Shown piece by piece: positions 1 through 7,226 of a DNA stretch of 59,403 nucleotides. Numbering within the stretch: the first letter of the stretch is position 1; each line of letters opens with the position of its first letter. The notes under the pieces were generated by a model. The model saw only the letters and a list, made by a program, of their open reading frames with translations. It was not told the DNA's origin and did no database searches. A program made the position numbers and the translations under genes. The DNA comes from a virus: the IMG/VR virus record IMGVR_UViG_3300032297_000320, positions 1 through 59,403 of that record. One strand, written 5' to 3'.

Positions 1-1
1 A

Positions 2-376
2 ATGACAACAGGAGAACTATTTCTAGCCATCGAAGAGTGGGCAGAACAACGCAACATCATCAGCCCAGAGAACCGCGGCCGTCAGGCACTGAAGGTTATG
101 GAAGAGGTTGGAGAGACTATGGCCGCACTAGCACGTGGTAAGCAGGACGAACTGAAGGACGGCATCGGTGACTCGATTGTTACTCTGATCATCCTTGCGG
201 CTCAGTCAGGGTTCAGCGCACACGATTGCCTCCAGTCTGCATACAACGAGATCAAGGACCGTAAGGGTAAGACCGTTGACGGCGTATTCATCAAGGAGCT
301 ATGTAGAGTTGGTAGCAGTATGGTGTTAACCACACCGAGTACGACCGCGTTGGTTCGTACGCCATCGTCACGATGA
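2..376 (+). CDS. MazG-like nucleotide pyrophosphohydrolase
   Basis: The 124-residue product resembles phage MazG-type all-alpha NTP pyrophosphohydrolases, which hydrolyse nucleoside triphosphates and are thought to tune nucleotide or (p)ppGpp pools during infection. The EExxE...ExxD metal-binding pattern is visible as EEVGE near residues 34-38 followed by ELKDGIGD near 50-57. The recognisable domain ends around VFIKE (about residue 99). The last 25 residues (Thr/Ser-rich, ending TPSSR) have no domain character. The ATG is two bases inside the window, so a longer upstream start cannot be excluded. The stop overlaps the next ATG as ATGA at 373-376, which suggests translational coupling. Confidence 0.8.
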   Translation: MTTGELFLAIEEWAEQRNIISPENRGRQALKVMEEVGETMAALARGKQDELKDGIGDSIVTLIILAAQSGFSAHDCLQSAYNEIKDRKGKTVDGVFIKELCRVGSSMVLTTPSTTALVRTPSSR

Positions 377-558
377 GCTTTGACCAACCCAATTGTCCTT
401 TCTATCTAGGGCTTTTCGGGGTCGCAAAGTCAGGTAGATATAATTTCATTTGCAACTTGCGTATCTCGGAGGGTTGGAATACTTTTGATGAGGCTAAAAC
501 CCAACTTTGCAACAAAGCAATTAAACTCAATGAAAATAAACCAACTAGACCTGTTTAG
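373..558 (+). CDS. Small hypothetical protein overlapping methyltransferase start
   Basis: A 61-codon frame begins at an ATGA overlap with the preceding gene and runs 29 nt past the methyltransferase start in another frame. I recognise no domain; the product is Cys- and aromatic-containing (CPFYLGLFGVAK). A strong early-type promoter (455-487) lies inside it, so it could instead be a transcribed spacer. The frame is open back to 316, but without a standard start codon. Uncertain. Confidence 0.35.
   Translation: MSFDQPNCPFYLGLFGVAKSGRYNFICNLRISEGWNTFDEAKTQLCNKAIKLNENKPTRPV
455..487 (+). promoter_or_regulatory. Early promoter, ACTTG-N20-TACTTTTG
   Basis: ACTTG at 455-459 and TACTTTTG at 480-487 are separated by exactly 20 nt. 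This matches the Bacteroidota vegetative promoter pattern (-33 TTG/TTTG and -7 TAnnTTTG). The methyltransferase ATG is 42 nt downstream. Four other + strand sites in the window share the same ACTTG box and the same 20-nt spacing. Confidence 0.7.
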
Positions 559-1813
559 CGGAATCGGTGGATTCCACTTAGGCTTTGAACGAGCAGGCTA
601 TAAGGTGAACTCTTTCTTCTCGGAGATAGACCCACACGCTATTGCTGTCTACAAACACAAATTCCCAAAATCAACTTATGTCGGATCAGTTACAGATGTT
701 CGAGGAGCAGACCTCCCACGCATCGACCTTATCACCTTTGGAAGTCCTTGCCAAGACTTCAGCCTTGCTGGAAAACGTAAAGGAATGGATGGAGACAGAT
801 CAAGCCTTATCCTTGAAGCAATTCGCCTCATTGGGGAATGCCGACCAAGAGTATTTGTCTGGGAAAATGTTAAAGGAACTTTCTCCTCAAACTCTGGCGA
901 AGACTTTGCGGCAATCCTCCAAGCGTTTGCCAACATTGGGGGCTATCGACTTGAATGGCAACTGCTTAATACATCGTGGTTTCTACCCCAAAACAGAGAG
1001 CGCATTTACCTTGTCGGATATTCTGCAGAACCCAAGCGAAATTGGAGAGGAGTTTTTCCTATCGAAGTTGAGTCAGGAAAGAATTATGGGGTATCGGGAC
1101 AACAAGCAAACACCAATACAATCCTACAGCGATACGGAAACGACGCACAAGGAAGCTATATTATTGAACGTAAACTCAATGCACAAGTAAAGCAGGTTGG
1201 TACTCGTCTTGATTCCAATGGCGGTACCCAGCCATACCAACAAGACAGAGTCTACGATGCTGAAGGAATTGCTCCTGCGCTCAACCAAGGAAAGAGCGAC
1301 CTAATTCTACGAGTTAAGTCTGCAACATCTGTTGGCTATGAGGAGGCTACATATGGTGACAGCGTAAACCTAGCACAGCCTAACAGCGACACACGTCGTG
1401 GACGAGTTTGTAAACAGAAGGCTCAAACGCTAGAGACTAGTTGCAACCAAGGCGTAATAGAGCCAATCTTTACCTACGAAGCAGCTAACGAAACCGTGCG
1501 GAGAAATACCTTCATTGAGGGAGAAATCAAAGCACTTGACTTCTACAACAAAGCTGTTCGTGATGAGTCTCCAACACTGACTGATCCAAAGCACAACAGC
1601 GTAGGGTTATTTGATGGATACCGAATCCGTAGGCTTACTCCCATTGAGTGTGAACGACTCCAGGGATTTCCTGATGACCATACATCATTCGGCAACTACG
1701 ATGGAGAAGTCAAGTCTATGAGCAGAAACCAACGCTACAAGCAGTGCGGCAACGCGGTAACTGTAGATGTAGTTCAGGCTGTAGCAGAACAAGTAAAACC
1801 ACTATTCAAATGA
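530..1813 (+). CDS. DNA (cytosine-5-)-methyltransferase
   Basis: This 427-residue protein transfers a methyl group from S-adenosylmethionine to carbon 5 of cytosine in DNA. The ordered family motifs are visible: motif I DLFSGIGG (residues 7-14), motif IV GSPCQDFS with the catalytic Cys at 74, ENV (112-114), QNRERIYLVG (154-163), and GNAVTVDVV near the C terminus. The central variable region, residues about 180-370, is probably the target-recognition domain. No restriction endonuclease lies beside it, so it looks like an orphan phage methylase that protects phage DNA from host restriction. I chose the ATG at 530 because motif I follows at once; an in-frame ATG at 485 would add 15 uncharacteristic residues and overlap the promoter. 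The stop overlaps the next gene as ATGA. Confidence 0.93.
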   Translation: MKINQLDLFSGIGGFHLGFERAGYKVNSFFSEIDPHAIAVYKHKFPKSTYVGSVTDVRGADLPRIDLITFGSPCQDFSLAGKRKGMDGDRSSLILEAIRLIGECRPRVFVWENVKGTFSSNSGEDFAAILQAFANIGGYRLEWQLLNTSWFLPQNRERIYLVGYSAEPKRNWRGVFPIEVESGKNYGVSGQQANTNTILQRYGNDAQGSYIIERKLNAQVKQVGTRLDSNGGTQPYQQDRVYDAEGIAPALNQGKSDLILRVKSATSVGYEEATYGDSVNLAQPNSDTRRGRVCKQKAQTLETSCNQGVIEPIFTYEAANETVRRNTFIEGEIKALDFYNKAVRDESPTLTDPKHNSVGLFDGYRIRRLTPIECERLQGFPDDHTSFGNYDGEVKSMSRNQRYKQCGNAVTVDVVQAVAEQVKPLFK

Positions 1814-2256
1814 AAGACTCAGCAAATAAAATAACTAGAACAGCAAACGCAGTACGCGACCTTCTACTTGAGAAGAATGCAGCATACGGAGACTCAGCAC
1901 TTAAGCCATCAAACATCTTTGCTCGTGGCTCTGCTGTTGACAACATCGCCTGCCGTATCGACGACAAGCTGATGCGCATCAAGAACAAAGGGTTAAACGA
2001 TGCAACAGAAGACACACTACAAGACCTTATAGGTTACTTAATCCTACTTAAAATCGCAATTGAAGATGAGCGTGCTCAGCCAACCAATAACAATCTTTCC
2101 GAGCGTAACACAAACGGATACCCCAACGTACATAACAGTAGCTTCAGCGCTCCAAAGAATCTCGACTGGTGGGAAACACCTAGCGTTGGTAGAACAAGTA
2201 AGGCAAGGACAGAAGGAAGCAAAGAAGAAGCTTCCGGTGATCCTATGGGCAGGTGA
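1810..2256 (+). CDS. Nmad1/DUF1599-like nucleotide-modification-associated protein
   Basis: The N-terminal 90 residues (motifs LLEKNAAYGDSALKPSNIF, RIDDKLMRIKNKG, EDTLQDLIGYLILLKIA) resemble the DUF1599 / 'nucleotide modification associated domain 1' family. That family is found beside DNA-modification genes in phages, but its exact reaction is not established. Here it lies directly downstream of a C5-methyltransferase and is coupled to it through an ATGA overlap. The remaining 58 residues are Ser/Asn/Gly-rich and lie entirely over the 5' part of the primase gene in another frame (2060-2256), an unusually long overlap. The family assignment is by pattern only. Confidence 0.7.
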   Translation: MKDSANKITRTANAVRDLLLEKNAAYGDSALKPSNIFARGSAVDNIACRIDDKLMRIKNKGLNDATEDTLQDLIGYLILLKIAIEDERAQPTNNNLSERNTNGYPNVHNSSFSAPKNLDWWETPSVGRTSKARTEGSKEEASGDPMGR

Positions 2257-3892
2257 GTTTGAGTCGCGTCGTGACGACGCAATAAAGAACCATAGCGGAC
2301 TGATTGTCCTTGACTTCGACCACATCGACGTTGAGGGTAGCAAGAACGTTCTATCTACAGACAAGTTCGTGTTTGCCTGTTGGATATCACCTTCAGGAGA
2401 AGGCCTCAAGGCGCTTGTCCGCATCTCAAACCCCAGCCTACACCGAGACCACTTCCGTGCGCTTCAAGCCTACTTCGATAAAGAGTACGGACTTGAGGTA
2501 GACCCATCGGGAATCAACGAGTCTCGTGCCTGCTTCGATAGCTACGACCCAGAGATTGTCGTCAACGAAGACTCGCTAATCTTTGGGCAGATGCTGTCGG
2601 AGAAAGCCATCTCACAGAAGGCTGAGCAGAAGGACCACTACACCGACTACAACAAGTTAGCTATTGTCTCTTCAATGGTCCGCCGTGCAGAGGATGGGGA
2701 GAAGCACGCCACACTACTGAAGGCTGCAATGTTGTGCGGTGGTTATATTGCTGTTGGAAGAATAGAGGAGGATGAAGCCTTCCACGTACTTGAGCGTGAG
2801 ATACTACGTCGTGATGTAGACTCTATCGAGACAGCAAGGAACACCATCCGTGATGGTATCGAAAAGGGCAAGACAATGCCCATCCGGGAGGTACTCGAGA
2901 ACGAGAATGCTGTCAAGCTAGAGATGATGATTAACGATGGCGATATGTCGTTTATCTCATCCGATGACGAAGACTATCGTTGGATTCAGGACTACATCGA
3001 TGGTAAGCTACAAGTAGGTCTAAGCACTGGTTGTGTAAACCTAGACAAACACTTCTTATTTAAGCGTGACTTTACCATTATCAATGGTATCTCAAACATC
3101 GGTAAGTCTACCTTCGCCCTCTATATGATTGCATCTTCTGCGGTCCGCCACAATTGGCGGTGGATTATCTACTCTGCTGAAAACAAAACAGCATCAGTGA
3201 AGATGAAGCTTATCCAGTTCGCATCCAATATGCAGATTAAGGATATGAACCAAGTGCAACTCAAGAAGGCATACCAATGGGTGAACGAACACTTTACTAT
3301 TATCAGTAACAAGAACACCTATTCGTACACCGACCTTATGGTCTTTGCTGAGAAGCTTATCCGCCAAGGAAACTACGATGGGTACTTCATTGATCCATAC
3401 AACAGCCTTAAGATTCAGATGAGCAGTGGTACACCATTGTCCACCCACGACTACCACTACGAGGCAGCATCCGAGTTCCTTACCTTTAGTCAGTCCCACA
3501 ATATGGCGCTATGGTTATCTACCCACGCCATCACAGAAGCCCAACGCCGCAAGGGTATGGATGGCTTACCTCAGGCTCCGTTTGCAGAAGACACTGAAGG
3601 TGGGGGTAAGTTCGTCAACAAGAGCGATAACTTTTTAACGTTTCACCGGAAGATTCAGCATCCAGAAGCAGATATGAGAAGGACGGTAGAAATCCACGTT
3701 CGTAAGGTTCGTGAGGTAGAGTCAGGCGGTGAGCCAACAAGCCTTGACTTCCCTGTTCTATTTGAGATGAACAGACAGAATGTAGGATTCCTAAATAAGT
3801 TCACTGGTAAGCATATGTTTCAATCCATACTCAAGGACGAGCCTGTGCAAAAGTTTGTCTTTGAACCAAGTGATATCCACGATATCTTCTAA
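2060..3892 (+). CDS. Primase-helicase (VirE_N/BT4734-like primase + RecA-fold helicase)
   Basis: This 610-residue protein is the likely replicative primase-helicase. The N-terminal third (ITIFPSVTQTDTPTYITVAS..., LIVLDFDHID, FACWISPSGEGLKALVRI) matches the VirE-N/BT4734-like primase domain typical of Bacteroidota mobile elements. The C-terminal half is a DnaB/RecA-like ATPase with Walker A GISNIGKST at residues 343-351, a Walker B-like strand near YDGYFIDPYN and a downstream LSTHA sensor motif. It would prime and unwind phage DNA in the cytoplasm. The ATG at 2060 is supported because the domain starts within 10 residues; an alternative ATG lies at 2066. It overlaps the previous gene by 197 nt out of frame. 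No phage DNA polymerase is seen nearby. Confidence 0.88.
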   Translation: MKMSVLSQPITIFPSVTQTDTPTYITVASALQRISTGGKHLALVEQVRQGQKEAKKKLPVILWAGEFESRRDDAIKNHSGLIVLDFDHIDVEGSKNVLSTDKFVFACWISPSGEGLKALVRISNPSLHRDHFRALQAYFDKEYGLEVDPSGINESRACFDSYDPEIVVNEDSLIFGQMLSEKAISQKAEQKDHYTDYNKLAIVSSMVRRAEDGEKHATLLKAAMLCGGYIAVGRIEEDEAFHVLEREILRRDVDSIETARNTIRDGIEKGKTMPIREVLENENAVKLEMMINDGDMSFISSDDEDYRWIQDYIDGKLQVGLSTGCVNLDKHFLFKRDFTIINGISNIGKSTFALYMIASSAVRHNWRWIIYSAENKTASVKMKLIQFASNMQIKDMNQVQLKKAYQWVNEHFTIISNKNTYSYTDLMVFAEKLIRQGNYDGYFIDPYNSLKIQMSSGTPLSTHDYHYEAASEFLTFSQSHNMALWLSTHAITEAQRRKGMDGLPQAPFAEDTEGGGKFVNKSDNFLTFHRKIQHPEADMRRTVEIHVRKVREVESGGEPTSLDFPVLFEMNRQNVGFLNKFTGKHMFQSILKDEPVQKFVFEPSDIHDIF

Positions 3893-3900
3893 TATCTTTG
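3893..3900 (+). promoter_or_regulatory. TATCTTTG -7 element abutting a start codon
   Basis: TATCTTTG, a full TAnnTTTG match, ends 4 nt before the ATG at 3905. No TTG box is found 19-21 nt upstream. The spacing equals that at 19809 and 51023 and would give a leaderless or nearly leaderless transcript of the resolvase gene. Confidence 0.45.
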
Positions 3901-3904
3901 GTTA

Positions 3905-4423
3905 ATGACAATTGATTGTAATGAAATTGAAGTATCAATACCAAAGCCTCCGTCACTTAATCAGCTCTACGCTGGCAAGTTTTGGACGTATCGCCACGGG
4001 CAAAAAGAAAAGTACTTTTCGGGTATTACCAGAGCGCTTGAAGGATATGATAAATGGACTATGGACCGCTTTGCTATCCATCTACGCTACAACTCTAGGT
4101 ATGATCTTGACAACTCTATTGTTGCTATTAAGTTTCTTGCAGATTATCTACGGTATAATGGATACGTTCACGACGATACTCCTAAATATTTCGTGGACCT
4201 TAGAATCACGTATGATGGAAACCTTAAGAAGGATCAGTACCTTGCTAAAATAATTTGTTACAACTATACTTTAATTGAAAATGACTCTAGAACAACTGAG
4301 CCGAATCTACTTCATAGCGACGAACCGAATCTCGGTAGCAAGCGCGGAACTGTACGAAGACCTACACGACGAAAAGGGAAGCCCGCTGCTCGACCAAAAG
4401 CAAGTAAGCGAAGTAACAAATAA
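3905..4423 (+). CDS. RusA-like Holliday junction resolvase
   Basis: The first ~120 residues fit the RusA endodeoxyribonuclease family, which resolves branched recombination or replication intermediates. Visible features are the N-terminal PPSLNQLYAG, the acidic core RYDLDNSIVAIKFLADYL and the following GYVHDD. The conserved Asp residues and Lys of the RusA active site fall in that stretch. The last ~47 residues are Arg/Lys/Pro-rich and low complexity (KRGTVRRPTRRKGKPAARPK). They overlap the next gene in another frame, so they may be a DNA-binding tail or simple read-out of overlapping sequence. RusA homologues usually end near residue 120. Confidence 0.75.
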   Translation: MTIDCNEIEVSIPKPPSLNQLYAGKFWTYRHGQKEKYFSGITRALEGYDKWTMDRFAIHLRYNSRYDLDNSIVAIKFLADYLRYNGYVHDDTPKYFVDLRITYDGNLKKDQYLAKIICYNYTLIENDSRTTEPNLLHSDEPNLGSKRGTVRRPTRRKGKPAARPKASKRSNK

Positions 4424-4499
4424 GTACTCACGCTCATTCCGTATCGAGCTTGATATGATTCGTGCGGCTCTGACAGAGTACAACGAGCAACACGGATGA
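4281..4499 (+). CDS. Small helical hypothetical protein
   Basis: A 72-residue protein (MTLEQLSRIYFIATN...) of mixed charge, predicted mostly helical, with no family I recognise. An upstream in-frame TTG at 4275 is possible, but ATG 4281 is preferred. It overlaps the resolvase gene by 143 nt and the glycosyltransferase ATG at 4496-4499, so it belongs to a tightly packed operon. Confidence 0.6.
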   Translation: MTLEQLSRIYFIATNRISVASAELYEDLHDEKGSPLLDQKQVSEVTNKYSRSFRIELDMIRAALTEYNEQHG

Positions 4500-5458
4500 T
4501 AACCATCGTACATATTGATGGCCTAAATGGTATCAACTACCACAGGCTTATCGTGCCCCTTCGTCGTCTTCAGGCGCAAGGGGTAAACCTGCATTGGATT
4601 GAGAACTTAGAACAGCTAAAGGAGATTAACCTTGATCCTGTAACTAATCTTATCATCTCAAGGAAGGCATCGATCAACAATCACCAGAAGTTTAGCCAAA
4701 TGCTTAAGAGCAATGGCGTCAAACTGATTCTTGACAATGACGACTACTGGACCCTTAATCCAGAGAATCCAGCCAAGGCTTTGTACGAAGTATACTACGG
4801 ACCAGATATCAAGAAAACCATTAGGATTGCTGACGTCATTTGGACTCCTTCAACGTACTTGGCAAAGCAGATGGCTGCAGTAAATCCAAAAGCTGTTATC
4901 GAATTCATAAACAACGCTATCGATGAAACGGAAGATCAGTGGAGAAACCATCGTAAATATAGTTCTAGTGATGTGCGCTTTGGGTACGTGGGTGCTCTTG
5001 GTCACATTAATGACATAAAGGAAATCGGATACGACTTCTCTAAAGTATACACGTTTGGTGTAGAAGGTATGGACTACGAAGAGATTCTTAAGTACGACAA
5101 GACTATGCCACCTCGTGACATATGGAACTACGGTAAGTTCTACAAGAACTTTGATGTAAGTCTAGTGCCACTTTCTGGTAACCGATTCAACTGGTGCAAG
5201 AGTGACCTTAAGGTTACAGAAGCGGCTTGGACAAAGACAGCTGTCATTGCTTCAAACACCAAACCCTACAGCAAGGTCATCCGCCACGGAGAGACTGGAC
5301 TTCTGTGCCGAACTAGAGAAGAGTGGGCTGAGGCTATCGAGTCTATGGACAAGAAGCTAGCCAAGACACTTGCGCGCAACTTGTTCGATGACCTTCGTGA
5401 TCACGAGGACTACAACCTCGACAAGATAAACCTTAAGCGGTTAAAGCACTTGTTTTGA
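4496..5458 (+). CDS. GT-B fold glycosyltransferase (GT4/group 1-like)
   Basis: A 320-residue protein with features of group 1 glycosyltransferases. It has an N-terminal Rossmann-like half (VHIDGLNGINYHRLIVPL...) and a nucleotide-sugar-binding C-terminal half containing WCKSDLKVTEAAWTKTAVIAS and HGETGLLCRTREEWAEAI, the usual donor-site region. It would move a sugar from an activated donor to an unknown acceptor. Its place between recombination/replication genes and downstream of methylase and Nmad1-like genes makes phage DNA or a host component a plausible acceptor, but that is inference. It overlaps both neighbours by 4 nt (translational coupling). Confidence 0.75.
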   Translation: MITIVHIDGLNGINYHRLIVPLRRLQAQGVNLHWIENLEQLKEINLDPVTNLIISRKASINNHQKFSQMLKSNGVKLILDNDDYWTLNPENPAKALYEVYYGPDIKKTIRIADVIWTPSTYLAKQMAAVNPKAVIEFINNAIDETEDQWRNHRKYSSSDVRFGYVGALGHINDIKEIGYDFSKVYTFGVEGMDYEEILKYDKTMPPRDIWNYGKFYKNFDVSLVPLSGNRFNWCKSDLKVTEAAWTKTAVIASNTKPYSKVIRHGETGLLCRTREEWAEAIESMDKKLAKTLARNLFDDLRDHEDYNLDKINLKRLKHLF

Positions 5459-5862
5459 TTAAGTACGAGAGAGAGCTGTTCAGGTTAATCAAGGAGCGAC
5501 TAGCTCCCGACTTAGAGTTAAGTGAGCATCAGATGTCTAAATATGATTGTTACTCAATTAGTTACAACGCAGACATCGAACTCAAGTGCAGGAACCGCCA
5601 CTATAACGATTTAGTTATAGAGAAGATTAAGTACGATGCTCTTGTCGCCCGGGCTTCTATGTTTGGAACGGTCCCGGTATATATCAACTCAACTCCCATC
5701 GGGGTGTGGTCGTTCCGTTTGACGGAGCTTCCAGAGCCATCGTGGGAGGAGCGTCGTATGCCAAAGACTACCCACTTCTCTAACAACAATATGATTGTCA
5801 AGGTGGTAGGATACTACAATATTTCTTTAGGAAAAAACATAACGGACTTGCTAGGTTTGTAG
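5455..5862 (+). CDS. PD-(D/E)XK nuclease-like protein
   Basis: A 135-residue protein starting at a TTG that overlaps the glycosyltransferase stop (TTGA). The pattern ADIELKCR (about residues 39-46) followed by IEKIKYDAL looks like the D...ELK core of a minimal PD-(D/E)XK fold, and PVYINSTPIGVWSFRL could supply later strands. That would make it a DNA nuclease or a nuclease-derived DNA-binding protein. I cannot confirm the fold from sequence alone; it may be an unrelated conserved phage protein. Confidence 0.55.
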   Translation: MIKYERELFRLIKERLAPDLELSEHQMSKYDCYSISYNADIELKCRNRHYNDLVIEKIKYDALVARASMFGTVPVYINSTPIGVWSFRLTELPEPSWEERRMPKTTHFSNNNMIVKVVGYYNISLGKNITDLLGL

Positions 5863-5878
5863 CCTATTCATATCTTCG
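5846..5878 (+). promoter_or_regulatory. Early promoter, ACTTG-N20-TATCTTCG
   Basis: ACTTG at 5846-5850 and TATCTTCG at 5871-5878 are 20 nt apart, the same architecture as four other + strand sites. It overlaps the end of the preceding gene and precedes the ribonucleotide reductase operon. The -7 box has TTCG in place of TTTG, as at 51172 and 56712. Confidence 0.65.
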
Positions 5879-5888
5879 CATTCCGTTT

Positions 5889-5912
5889 GGGTCACAGCTG
5901 TGGCCCTTTTTT
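5889..5912 (+). terminator. Intrinsic terminator or attenuator upstream of nrd operon
   Basis: GGGTCAC (5889-5895) pairs with GTGGCCC (5900-5906) around the loop AGCT, followed by six T at 5907-5912. It could end transcription from upstream genes. It begins only 11 nt after the -7 box of the promoter at 5846-5878, so transcripts from that promoter would also meet it immediately; this suggests attenuation or a 5' stabilising hairpin. Confidence 0.75.
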
Positions 5913-5934
5913 GTCTAATCTAAAACCAATCAAT

Positions 5935-6930
5935 ATGGGACTGTTCGACGAACGAATCCATTATAAGCCATTCGAGTACAACGTGTACTTCACAGATGGG
6001 TGGCTTCCTCAGGCACAAGCCTTCTGGCTTCACACTGAAATCCCAATGCAGGGTGACGTCAAGGACTTCCGAGAGAACCTTACGGACGCTGAACGCAATC
6101 TAGTTGGTAACATCCTACTTGGCTTTGCTCAAACAGAAACTGCTGTTGGTGATTACTGGACTAGTATGGTAACCAAGTGGTTTCCCAAGCACGAGATTAA
6201 GCAGATGGCTATGATGTTCGGATCACAGGAGACCATCCACGCTGCAGCATACAGCTACCTCAACGAGACACTCGGCCTTGAAGACTTCGAGGCATTCCTT
6301 CACGAGCCTTCTACCGCGGCACGCTTTGAGAACCTCGTAAACACTAAGGCAGGATATGATCATAACGTTCTGAAGATTAGCCCAGTAGGACGCAAAGACA
6401 TTGCTCGTTCTATCGCTGTGTTCTCTGCGTTTGCAGAAGGAGTAGCTCTGTACTCATCCTTTGCTGTTCTCTACTCGTTCCAGATGCGTAACCTACTTAA
6501 AGGTATTGGACAGCAAATGAAGTGGAGCGTACGTGACGAGAGCCTCCATAGTAAGATGGGTTGCGTTCTGTTCAACCACGTATGCCAAGAGTATCCTACC
6601 ATCCGTGCCGAGGTACGCAAAGAAGTAGAGGAGGCCGCACGTATTGCTGTTGATCTAGAGGTAAACTTCATCGACAAGATGTTTGAGATGGGGGACCTTG
6701 AGAACCTGAAGGCAGACGACCTTAAGGAGTTCATCAAGATGCGTGCAAACGAGAAGCTTGTTGAGCTTGGCTACGAAGCAATCATCCCATACGATGCTGA
6801 GAAAGCTGCTGAACTTGAGTGGTTCAACCACTTATCTGGAGGAGTAACACACACCGACTTCTTTGCTGTTCGCCCCACGGACTACAGCAAGGCAGGAGAA
6901 GGAGAAGACTTTGAGGACATATGGACGTAA
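5935..6930 (+). CDS. nrdB: Class I ribonucleoside-diphosphate reductase, beta subunit
   Basis: A 331-residue di-iron/tyrosyl-radical subunit that generates the radical used by the alpha subunit to reduce ribonucleotides to deoxyribonucleotides. Metal ligands are recognisable in TETAVGDYW (Glu68), QETIH (Glu99 and His102), EGVALYSSF, and the second ExxH in RDESLHS. The Tyr in IHAAAYSYL (Tyr106) lies where the radical tyrosine of E. coli NrdB sits. The start at 5935 follows the A-rich leader TAAAACCAATCAAT; an in-frame ATG-less extension to 5887 would run through the terminator hairpin and is rejected. The 3' end overlaps the DnaA-like gene by 10 nt. Confidence 0.95.
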   Translation: MGLFDERIHYKPFEYNVYFTDGWLPQAQAFWLHTEIPMQGDVKDFRENLTDAERNLVGNILLGFAQTETAVGDYWTSMVTKWFPKHEIKQMAMMFGSQETIHAAAYSYLNETLGLEDFEAFLHEPSTAARFENLVNTKAGYDHNVLKISPVGRKDIARSIAVFSAFAEGVALYSSFAVLYSFQMRNLLKGIGQQMKWSVRDESLHSKMGCVLFNHVCQEYPTIRAEVRKEVEEAARIAVDLEVNFIDKMFEMGDLENLKADDLKEFIKMRANEKLVELGYEAIIPYDAEKAAELEWFNHLSGGVTHTDFFAVRPTDYSKAGEGEDFEDIWT

Positions 6931-7226
6931 TAGATAAAATCGAAATCATTCTCAATACTGTTTGCTACGGGTACGAAATCAAACCTATAGCAATCAGAGC
7001 AAAGAATAGGCAATCTAACATTCGTGAGGCAAGACAACTAGTTGCCTACCTCGTTAGAGAATACACAGAGTTATCTCTACCTAAAGTTGGATTTGTAATC
7101 AACAGAGACCACACAACAGTAATCCACTCAATAAAGGTGGTACGAAACGAAATCGAGTTCAACAAGGACTATCGACGCAAGTACGAACTCATTAACGAAA
7201 TAATCAAAACTAGAATCTATGGCTAA
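6921..7226 (+). CDS. Stand-alone DnaA domain IV-like DNA-binding protein
   Basis: This 101-residue protein matches the C-terminal DNA-binding domain of DnaA: IREARQLVAYLVREYT..., SLPKVGFVI, and the signature NRDHTTVIHSIKVV. That domain recognises DnaA boxes (TTATNCACA). The AAA+ ATPase and the helicase-loading N-terminal domain are absent, and the ORF is too short to hold them. It sits between nrdB and nrdA and overlaps both, so it is co-expressed with deoxyribonucleotide synthesis. It could mark the phage origin, titrate host DnaA sites, or regulate nrd expression; DnaA is known to regulate nrd operons in other bacteria. The specific function here is inference. Confidence 0.82.
   Translation: MDVIDKIEIILNTVCYGYEIKPIAIRAKNRQSNIREARQLVAYLVREYTELSLPKVGFVINRDHTTVIHSIKVVRNEIEFNKDYRRKYELINEIIKTRIYG

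Noticed and set aside
642-1190. 182-codon frame inside the methyltransferase gene
   Set aside because: Out-of-frame shadow of the methyltransferase; all C5-MTase motifs are in the other frame.
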